From an uncultured Micrococcus sp. (GTDB lineage: Bacteria > Actinomycetota > Actinomycetes > Actinomycetales > Micrococcaceae), in assembly GCA_946222435.1 (NCBI GenBank), contig CAMIOJ010000162.1:1-5661 (forward strand): a DNA stretch of 5,661 nt, given 5' to 3'. Shown piece after piece: positions 1 through 4,766 of the stretch; the stretch's first letter is position 1, and each line of letters starts with the position of its first letter. The translations under genes and the position numbers were made by a program. The notes beneath the pieces were generated by a model. That model was not told where the DNA came from and did not search any database. It saw nothing but the letters and a program-made list of their open reading frames with translations.

Positions 1-1153
1 CCGCAGCCCCCTCCTGGCCCCGCCCCTGACCGACGCGGGTGCGCCCGCGGCCGGTGCGGTCGAGGGCGAGGGCCCCGAGGCCGGCGTGGCCGCCCACTAC
101 GGGGCCCCGCTGCGCGAGCAGCGCGCCCTGGACCGCGGCAGGGCCCTCGTGGACCTGTCCCACCGGGCCGTGCTGTCCGTCTCCGGCCCCGACCGCCTCG
201 AGTGGCTGCACACCCTCACCACGCAGCACCTGTCCCAGGCGAAGCCGGGCACCAGCACCGAGGCGCTCTTCCTGGACGCCAACGGCCGCATCGAGCACGG
301 CGTCCACCTGCTCGAGGACGGCTCGGCCTGCTGGTTGGTGTTGGACCGGGCGGACGAGGACGCACTGCTGGACTGGTTGATGCGCATGCGCTTCGCCCAC
401 GAGGTGACGCTGCGCCGGCACACCGGCACCGTGGCGGTCGTCGGTGCCACCGCCGCCGTCCCCGGCTGGGAGGACCGCACCGTGTGGATCGACCCGTGGC
501 CCGAGGTCGCCCCCGGCGGCTGGGCCTACTCCGGCGCCGGACACCCGGGGGAGGACTGGTCCTGGCGCGAGTACCTTGTGACCGTGGACGACCTCGCGCA
601 GACCGCCGCCGGCCTCGGCGCCGGCGAGCTGTCCGGATGGTCCCTGGCCGGCACCGCCGCCGCGGAGGCCCTGCGGATCGCGGCCGGCCGGCCGCGCCCG
701 TCCGTCGACGCGGACGCCAAGGCGCTGCCGCACGAGCTGGACCTGCTGCGCACCGCCGTGCACCTGGAGAAGGGCTGCTACCGGGGGCAGGAGACGATCG
801 CCCGCGTGCACAACCTCGGCCGCCCGCCGCGGCGGATCGTGCAGCTGCTCCTGGACGGCTCCGGCCATGCCTTCCCCGCCGCCGGGTCCCCGGTGATCGT
901 GCGCCCCGAGCAGGACACGGACGAGGCCCGCGCCGCCGCCCGCCCGGTGGGTGTGCTGACCTCCGTGGCCCAGCACCACGAGGCCGGCCACGTCGGCCTG
1001 GCGCTGCTGAAGCGCTCGGTGCCCGTGGACGCCCAGCTGATCGTCCGGGACGACTCCTCCGGCGGGGCCGGGCATGTGGCCGCCGCGCAGGAGGTCCTCG
1101 TCGCGCCGGACGCCGGCCAGGTCGTCGGCCGCCCGGACGTGCGCCGCCGCTGA
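1..1153 (+). CDS. ygfZ: YgfZ/GcvT-like folate-binding protein, 5'-truncated
   Basis: Members of this family resemble the T-protein of the glycine cleavage system. They bind tetrahydrofolate and help maintain or repair certain Fe-S enzymes in the cytoplasm. The frame is open from base 2 to a TGA at 1151-1153, giving 383 visible residues. The diagnostic signature KGCYRGQE is encoded at 770-793, followed by an arginine-rich segment (GRPPRR), as in YgfZ proteins. The N-terminal part reads VAAHYGAPLREQRAL...VDLSHRAVLSVSGPDRLEWLHTL, a typical aminomethyltransferase-like fold start. A GTG at 86 could be taken as the start. However, in-frame codons upstream encode SPLL...EGPEAGVAAHYG, which matches how actinobacterial relatives begin, so I infer that the true start lies before the window. 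The gene converges on the acetyltransferase gene. Identification is firm from the signature; the specific substrate enzymes are unknown. Confidence 0.9.
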   Translation, partial: RSPLLAPPLTDAGAPAAGAVEGEGPEAGVAAHYGAPLREQRALDRGRALVDLSHRAVLSVSGPDRLEWLHTLTTQHLSQAKPGTSTEALFLDANGRIEHGVHLLEDGSACWLVLDRADEDALLDWLMRMRFAHEVTLRRHTGTVAVVGATAAVPGWEDRTVWIDPWPEVAPGGWAYSGAGHPGEDWSWREYLVTVDDLAQTAAGLGAGELSGWSLAGTAAAEALRIAAGRPRPSVDADAKALPHELDLLRTAVHLEKGCYRGQETIARVHNLGRPPRRIVQLLLDGSGHAFPAAGSPVIVRPEQDTDEARAAARPVGVLTSVAQHHEAGHVGLALLKRSVPVDAQLIVRDDSSGGAGHVAAAQEVLVAPDAGQVVGRPDVRRR

Positions 1154-1177
1154 GCCGAGCGCGGCCTCAGGCGGCGG
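1144..1177. terminator. Bidirectional hairpin spanning two convergent stop codons
   Basis: The two convergent genes end 13 bases apart (TGA at 1151-1153 on +; TGA of the - strand gene at 1167-1169). Bases 1144-1157 can pair with 1162-1177: CCGCCG with CGGCGG, CTGAG with CTCAG, and CCG with CGG. This gives 14 base pairs, two single-base bulges (1165 and 1171) and an AGCG tetraloop. Neither strand has a T-tract after it, which is common for terminators in high-GC actinobacteria. A shared terminator is inferred from position and symmetry only. Confidence 0.45.
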
Positions 1178-1949
1178 GGTCCCAGCCGATCGAGGTCTGC
1201 GTCCCCACCGGCTCCATGCCGACCGCCACCGCCGTGTGGTGCGCGGCGGTGTGGCCCTCCGGCACGCGCGCCGAGGGCACGAGCCCGTCCAGCCACGCCG
1301 ACTCCATCGCGGCGGCCGCGGCGTAGACGCCGAGCCCCTTGCCGCGCAGGTGGGGCACGGCGAGCACACCCAGCCGTGCCACGATCCCGGAGAGCACGTC
1401 GTAGCCGGCGGCGGCGCAGGCCACTGGTCCGCCCTGTCCGTCCTCGAACACGGGCACCAGGGCGGCAGTGTGGTCCCACTCCGGCAGCCCCGCCGCCGTG
1501 ACGTCGTCCGCCGGGCAGAGGGCGGCCACCTCGAGCGCGTGGGCGGAGTCGAAGGACACGGCGATCGACCGTGCCGGGTCGACCGCCGGCGCCTCGTCCG
1601 CGTAGTAGAGGGTGTGCTCGCCGCGGGAGCGGGCCCCGTGGGCCGCGCCGAGGCGCAACAGCGTGGACTCCAGCGCCAACACCTCGTCGTCCACGTCCCG
1701 GCAGGCCGTCACGAACCACTCCGGGCCGGCGACGACGGCCGCCTCGCCCAGGCGGAGAACGGTCGCCACATGCGGTCCGTCGCCGGGCAGCACGTCCTCG
1801 GCCCCGAGGACGAACTCCACCCGTCGGCCGGGGCCCGGCCCACCCGGGGCGACCGGTCCACCCAGGGTGCCTAGGCCGTCGTCGGGAAGGCCGAGCGCAC
1901 GGGCCCAGGCGAGGGACACGAGGGCGAGGGTGTGCTCCTGCAGTGCCAT
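1167..1949 (-). CDS. GNAT-family N-acetyltransferase
   Basis: The predicted 260-residue protein ends in a recognisable GNAT acetyl-CoA-binding region. A beta strand (LGVLAVPHLR, about 193-202) leads into RGKGLG at 202-207, the R/Q-x-x-G-x-G/A pyrophosphate-binding loop. A helix follows (about 208-222), then a segment ending in GMEPVGTQTSIGW, the usual family C-terminus. The first ~130 residues do not resemble a domain I can name and may form a degenerate second GNAT-like half or a substrate domain. The ATG at 1947-1949 was chosen because it sits 8 bases after the pfkA stop; longer readings would run into the pfkA coding region. There is no strong Shine-Dalgarno sequence, so translation may be coupled to pfkA. 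The acyl acceptor (amine, protein or small molecule) cannot be told from the sequence. Confidence 0.8.
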   Translation of the reverse strand: MALQEHTLALVSLAWARALGLPDDGLGTLGGPVAPGGPGPGRRVEFVLGAEDVLPGDGPHVATVLRLGEAAVVAGPEWFVTACRDVDDEVLALESTLLRLGAAHGARSRGEHTLYYADEAPAVDPARSIAVSFDSAHALEVAALCPADDVTAAGLPEWDHTAALVPVFEDGQGGPVACAAAGYDVLSGIVARLGVLAVPHLRGKGLGVYAAAAAMESAWLDGLVPSARVPEGHTAAHHTAVAVGMEPVGTQTSIGWDPAA

Positions 1950-1957
1950 GGACCCGC

Positions 1958-2989
1958 TCAGCGTCCGAAGAGGACCTTGGCCTCCTCGTAGCGCTCGAGC
2001 GGCACCTCCTTCAGGCCGGACAGGGCGGCGGACATGGGAACGGAGATGATCTCGGTGCCGTTGGCGGCCACCATCTGGCCCCACCGGCGCTCGGCCACCA
2101 GCTTCATGACCTGCATGCCGAACCGGGTGGAGAGCACGCGGTCCGTGGCGGTCGGGTCACCGCCGCGCTGGATGTGGCCCAGCACGGTGGCGCGGGACTC
2201 CACGCCGGTCATGTCCTCGATCTCGCGGGCCACCCAGTCGCCGATGCCGCCCAGGCGCGGACGGCCGTCCTTGGCGTTGCCGGCGGCGGCCAGCGGGTCG
2301 TCCAGGCCCTCCGGGACGAAGCCCTCGGCCACCACCACGAGCGGGGAGCGGCCCTTGTCCCGCACCTGCGTCACCCACTCGGCCACCTGGGACATCGGGG
2401 TGCGGACCTCCGGGATGAGGATCGCGTGGGCGCCGGAGGCCATGCCGGAGTGCAGGGCGATCCAGCCGACGTGGCGGCCCATGACCTCCGCCACCATGCA
2501 GCGCCCATGGGACTCGCCGGTGGTGCGCAGCCGGTCCATGGCGTCCGTGGCGATCTGCACGGCCGTGTCGAAGCCGAAGGTGTAGTCCGTGGCCATGAGG
2601 TCGTTGTCGATGGTCTTCGGCACGCCCACCACGGGCAGGCCGTCCTTGGCGAGGCGGTTGGCGCCGGCCAGGGTGCCCTCGCCGCCGATCGCCACGACCG
2701 CGTCGATCCCCAGCTCCTGCAGGTTCCGCTTCATGTTCTCGGCTCCGCCGCCGGCGGTGTCATAGGGGTGCGTGCGGGAGGTGCCGATGATGGTGCCGCC
2801 GGTGCCGGACAGTCCGCGCACCGCCTGGCGCGGCAGCTCCACCACGTCCTTCTCGATCAGGCCGGCCCAGCCGTTGCGGATGCCCACCATCTCGAAGTCG
2901 TAGGTCTTGATGCCGTTGAGCACGGCGGCACGGATGACGGCGTTCAGGCCGGGGCAGTCGCCACCGGAGGTGAGCAGTCCGACGCGCAT
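1958..2989 (-). CDS. pfkA: 6-phosphofructokinase, group III-like, probably ATP-dependent
   Basis: This enzyme phosphorylates fructose 6-phosphate to fructose 1,6-bisphosphate, the committed step of glycolysis, in the cytoplasm. The 343-residue protein is full length for the short bacterial family. It shows GGDCPGLNAVIR (9-20) for nucleotide binding, GGEGT (102-106), PKTIDND (124-130) with the catalytic aspartate D128, MGR (170-172), and the PFK signature running from R266 to R284 with GHIQRGGDP at its centre. The glycine after GGE is the residue associated with ATP use, whereas PPi-dependent enzymes usually carry Asp there. The Lys in PKTIDND replaces the Gly of E. coli-type PGTIDND and is typical of group III enzymes of actinobacteria. 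The ATG at 2987-2989 is preceded by AAAGGA (- strand of 2999-3004) with 9 bases between. The acetyltransferase gene follows after 8 bases. Confidence 0.95.
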   Translation of the reverse strand: MRVGLLTSGGDCPGLNAVIRAAVLNGIKTYDFEMVGIRNGWAGLIEKDVVELPRQAVRGLSGTGGTIIGTSRTHPYDTAGGGAENMKRNLQELGIDAVVAIGGEGTLAGANRLAKDGLPVVGVPKTIDNDLMATDYTFGFDTAVQIATDAMDRLRTTGESHGRCMVAEVMGRHVGWIALHSGMASGAHAILIPEVRTPMSQVAEWVTQVRDKGRSPLVVVAEGFVPEGLDDPLAAAGNAKDGRPRLGGIGDWVAREIEDMTGVESRATVLGHIQRGGDPTATDRVLSTRFGMQVMKLVAERRWGQMVAANGTEIISVPMSAALSGLKEVPLERYEEAKVLFGR

Positions 2990-2998
2990 GGGGAGGGG

Positions 2999-3004
2999 TC
3001 CTTT
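2999..3004 (-). promoter_or_regulatory. Ribosome binding site of pfkA
   Basis: AAAGGA on the - strand lies 9 bases before the pfkA ATG. It supports the chosen start and lies outside the upstream leader hairpin, so it would stay accessible when that hairpin is folded. Confidence 0.6.
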
Positions 3005-3034
3005 CGACGGCTGGTCGGGGGAGGGACAGGACGG

Positions 3035-3088
3035 GAGCCGCAGGCCGGTCCGGCTTCTCTGGTGAGAGGGGCCGGAGGCCTGCGGCTC
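3035..3088 (-). other. Long stem-loop in the pfkA leader
   Basis: Bases 3035-3046 (GAGCCGCAGGCC) pair perfectly with 3077-3088. After a 2-base bulge (3047-3048), TCCGGC at 3049-3054 pairs with GCCGGA at 3071-3076. An inner TCTC/GAGA helix (3056-3059 with 3064-3067) closes a TGGT loop. The total is 22 base pairs in 54 bases. No T-tract follows on either strand. Relative to the promoter proposed at 3092-3120, the predicted transcript start (about 3086-3087) falls in the outer arm, so the hairpin would form the very 5' end of the pfkA mRNA. It could stabilise the mRNA, attenuate transcription, or be a terminator for the upstream PspC operon. The structure is plain in the sequence; its role is inference. 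Confidence 0.6.
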
Positions 3089-3091
3089 CAG

Positions 3092-3120
3092 ACTATCGAC
3101 GACGCGCGGGGTGCTGTCAG
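3092..3120 (-). promoter_or_regulatory. Predicted sigma-70-type promoter of pfkA
   Basis: On the - strand, CTGACA (3115-3120) matches the -35 consensus TTGACA at five of six positions. It is followed after exactly 17 bases by GATAGT (3092-3097), which matches TATAAT at four of six. This stretch is distinctly less GC-rich than its surroundings. A start about 5-6 bases past the -10 would be A/G at 3087/3086, giving a leader of about 97 bases before the pfkA ATG. No other equally good pair was found between the two genes. The spacing and position are convincing, but no experimental support is available. Confidence 0.6.
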
Positions 3121-3144
3121 CGCCTCCGGGACGGTCGCCCCGAT

Positions 3145-3192
3145 GTGCACCGGAACGTCCGCGCCGGACCGGTTCCCGGCACCGGGCCGGTC
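3145..3192 (-). terminator. GC-rich hairpin region after the small pspC gene
   Basis: Just downstream (on the - strand) of the stop codon at 3191-3193, two alternative folds are possible. One pairs GACCGG with CCGGTC plus CCCG with CGGG around a GCAC tetraloop (3167-3192) and overlaps the stop codon. The other (3145-3182) pairs GTCC/GGAC, GGAAC/GTTCC, CC/GG and GTG/CAC with small bulges. Neither is followed by a T-tract. The position between the end of the PspC operon and the pfkA promoter suits a terminator, but GC-rich DNA yields chance hairpins easily. Confidence 0.4.
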
Positions 3193-3487
3193 AGCGGCCG
3201 CGGCGGCCGAGGGCCGAGTCGATCCAGCGCTCGACCGGGATGGACTCGTCCTCCCACGGCAGCAGTGCCCAGGCGGCCAGGTAGAGGCCGACGCCCAGGA
3301 CGGGCAGCGCGAAGGAGAGCAGCACGATCAGACGCAGCAGCCACACGTTCAGGTGCGTGTGCGCGGCGAGCGAGGAGACGATGCCGCCGGCCAGGCGCGG
3401 GCGCGAGCGGCGGAACGGGATCTGCCGGATCGCGTCGAACGCCGGGGTGAGTGCGGTGGTGCGGGACTGGCGGAGGGTGGTGGCCAT
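3191..3487 (-). CDS. Small PspC-domain membrane protein
   Basis: This 98-residue protein consists almost entirely of one PspC domain. It has a basic N-terminal stretch (FRRSRPRLAGGIVSSLAAHTHLN, about 25-47), then WLLRLIVLLSFALPVLGVGLYLAAWALLPWED (49-80). That is the usual PspC helix and membrane hairpin ending in the conserved W-x-L-L-P. A short charged tail (ESIPVERWIDSALGRRGR) follows. PspC proteins belong to the phage-shock/envelope-stress response and act at the cytoplasmic membrane as sensors or effector-binding partners. The ATG at 3485-3487 is preceded by GAAGGAG (- strand of 3494-3500), 6 bases away, a strong ribosome site. The gene starts 16 bases after the upstream PspC gene ends, so the two are almost certainly cotranscribed. 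I do not assign the symbol pspC because orthology with the enterobacterial gene is not implied. Confidence 0.85.
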   Translation of the reverse strand: MATTLRQSRTTALTPAFDAIRQIPFRRSRPRLAGGIVSSLAAHTHLNVWLLRLIVLLSFALPVLGVGLYLAAWALLPWEDESIPVERWIDSALGRRGR

Positions 3488-3493
3488 GGGGTG

Positions 3494-3500
3494 CTCCTTC
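3494..3500 (-). promoter_or_regulatory. Strong ribosome binding site of the small PspC gene
   Basis: GAAGGAG on the - strand lies 6 bases before the ATG at 3485-3487, in the 16-base gap after the preceding gene's stop. It fixes the start and suggests independent, efficient initiation rather than dependence on coupling. Confidence 0.7.
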
Positions 3501-3503
3501 TGA

Positions 3504-4667
3504 TCAGACGAGTGCGGAGGTCAGGTTCACGAGGACGCCGGCGGCGACCATGCCGACCGCCAGCGCGCTGGAGACGGACACGAGCCCGGCCCGCCGGCCG
3601 CGCAGGGCCGCCAGCAGCAGGACCGGAGCCAGGACCATGAGCGCGGCCGCGCCGCCGGCGATCACCATGGCGGCGACCCCGAACGTCCCCAGGGCCTCGA
3701 TGCCGAACAGGCCGACCGCGGCCATGACCGTCACGGACAGGGCACCGGCGAGCACGACGGCCGCCGACTGCGGCAGCAGACCCAGCGCCGGACGCGGGGC
3801 ACGGGCGGCCAGCGCCCGCTCCCGAGTGGCCTCCCGCTCCCGGGCGGCCTCGCGCTCGAGCTCGGCCACCCGCTCGGCGGCACGCCGCTCGCGCTCGAGC
3901 TCGGCCACCCGCTCGGCGGCACGCCGCTCGCGCGAATGCGGGCGCTCCCGCCACTGGCCGGTCTCCGGGTCGATCCAGGAGGCACGGAAGCCGGCCTCGT
4001 CCGCCTCGTCGTCCTGCTGCGGAGCACCCTGGCGGGAGCTCATGTACCAGGCGGGCGTGCGGACCGAGGAGCCGGGGCCCTCGGTGTCCTGCCGCCGGGT
4101 GACACGGGCGGACAGCGAGCCGCCGGAGGCGGAGGGGCGCTGCGCCTTCGGGTCCCATCGGGTGGCGAGCCACCAGACGAGCAGGCCGACGCCGGCCAGG
4201 CCGGCCAGGGCGGTGAGGCCGCCGCCGGCGACCACGGTGGCGGTCAGTCCGACGCCGGAGAACAGCGAGACCAGCCCCACGCCGCCCACGGCGGCCACTC
4301 CCACGCCGGCGCCGGAGAGATCCCGGCGGCGCAGCTGGGCGTACAGCACCCGGCCGTCCGGACCGGGCAGGACCGTCCAGGCGGCGGCGTAGGCCAGCAG
4401 GGCCAGGCCCGCCGAGAGCAGGCACGCCGCGGCGAAGACGCCCCGCACCAGCAGCGGGTCGAGTCCGTAGCGAGTGGCGACGCCCCCGAGGGAGCCCGAG
4501 ACCCAGGGCTGCTCCGTGCGGGTCACACCCCAGGAGCGCACGGGGCGGCGCAGCCAGCCCGGGAGGGCGGACAGGCCGTCCGCGGGCCCCGGCTGGGTGC
4601 CGGCGGCGAAGGCGTCGGCGGTCGGATCGGCGGTCTGGTCGGCGTAGGGGTGCTGGTGGGAGGGCAT
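3504..4667 (-). CDS. Multi-pass membrane protein with N-terminal PspC domain and charged helical insert
   Basis: The predicted protein has 387 residues. After a polar, proline-rich N-terminus (1-50), a PspC domain spans about 54-103: SGSLGGVATRYGLDPLLVRGVF, then a hydrophobic hairpin ending AYAAAWTVLPGPDG. One or two further membrane segments follow (about 118-138 and 143-167). A long hydrophilic region (168-295) includes WIDPETGQW and a highly charged ER/EA-rich helix (245-290) with a 13-residue repeat. Three more membrane segments end the protein (about 300-325, 328-355, 360-382). The ATG at 4665-4667 is preceded by GGGAGGA (- strand of 4675-4681), 7 bases away; the reading frame stays open further upstream, but only antisense to the kinase gene. 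It is first in an operon with the small PspC gene and divergent from a PspC-type kinase, so an envelope-stress role is likely. Its exact function is unknown. Confidence 0.8.
   Translation of the reverse strand: MPSHQHPYADQTADPTADAFAAGTQPGPADGLSALPGWLRRPVRSWGVTRTEQPWVSGSLGGVATRYGLDPLLVRGVFAAACLLSAGLALLAYAAAWTVLPGPDGRVLYAQLRRRDLSGAGVGVAAVGGVGLVSLFSGVGLTATVVAGGGLTALAGLAGVGLLVWWLATRWDPKAQRPSASGGSLSARVTRRQDTEGPGSSVRTPAWYMSSRQGAPQQDDEADEAGFRASWIDPETGQWRERPHSRERRAAERVAELERERRAAERVAELEREAAREREATRERALAARAPRPALGLLPQSAAVVLAGALSVTVMAAVGLFGIEALGTFGVAAMVIAGGAAALMVLAPVLLLAALRGRRAGLVSVSSALAVGMVAAGVLVNLTSALV
3849..3933. repeat. 39-bp perfect tandem repeat, about 2.2 copies
   Basis: With a shift of exactly 39 bases, positions 3849-3894 are identical to 3888-3933. 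The flanking bases (3848 versus 3887, 3895 versus 3934) differ. The unit is a multiple of three and encodes ERRAAERVAELER twice in the - strand PspC protein. Identity at synonymous sites as well as in protein indicates a recent duplication rather than selection on protein sequence alone. Copy number could change without breaking the frame. Confidence 0.95.
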
Positions 4668-4674
4668 GGCTCCA

Positions 4675-4681
4675 TCCTCCC
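4675..4681 (-). promoter_or_regulatory. Ribosome binding site of the large PspC gene
   Basis: GGGAGGA on the - strand lies 7 bases before the ATG at 4665-4667. It decides the start, because an out-of-frame ATG lies only 8 bases upstream (4673-4675), overlapping the end of this site. Confidence 0.65.
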
Positions 4682-4697
4682 GCGGGGCATGGTCGGG

Positions 4698-4735
4698 GCA
4701 CATCCGGGGAATCCCGGAACCCGTCCCGGATGTGC
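4698..4735. promoter_or_regulatory. Inverted repeat in the divergent PspC/kinase intergenic region
   Basis: GCACATCCGGG at 4698-4708 is perfectly complementary to CCCGGATGTGC at 4725-4735, separated by 16 bases; arm centres are 27 bases apart. TCCCGGA also occurs twice as a direct repeat (4712-4718 and 4724-4730), 12 bases apart. The element sits in the middle of the 99-bp gap (4668-4766) that must hold the promoters of both divergent transcripts. I saw no convincing -10 box for either gene there. An operator for a dimeric regulator, such as the LuxR-type partner usually encoded beside such kinases, is the simplest reading. An RNA hairpin in one 5' leader is the alternative. Confidence 0.5.
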
Positions 4736-4766
4736 GCCCCGGCCAGGACCGGGCAGGATGGGGGAC

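Noticed and set aside
86..88. GTG as the true start of the ygfZ gene
   Set aside because: In-frame sequence before it encodes a plausible family N-terminus (SPLL...EGPEAGVAAHYG), so the start is probably outside the window.
331..380. Cluster of TTG leucine codons in ygfZ
   Set aside because: Three TTG codons close together are slightly unusual for this base composition, but flanking codon use is normal and no transfer boundary is seen.
3035..3088. Riboswitch in the pfkA leader
   Set aside because: A single long hairpin with no second pairing partner or conserved aptamer core was visible; nothing matches a riboswitch class I know.
1571..3640. 689-codon open frame on the + strand opposite pfkA and the acetyltransferase gene
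   Set aside because: It is antisense to two recognisable enzymes, the translation is His/Gly/Arg-rich without any motif, and it reads straight through the signal-rich intergenic region. It is a shadow frame.
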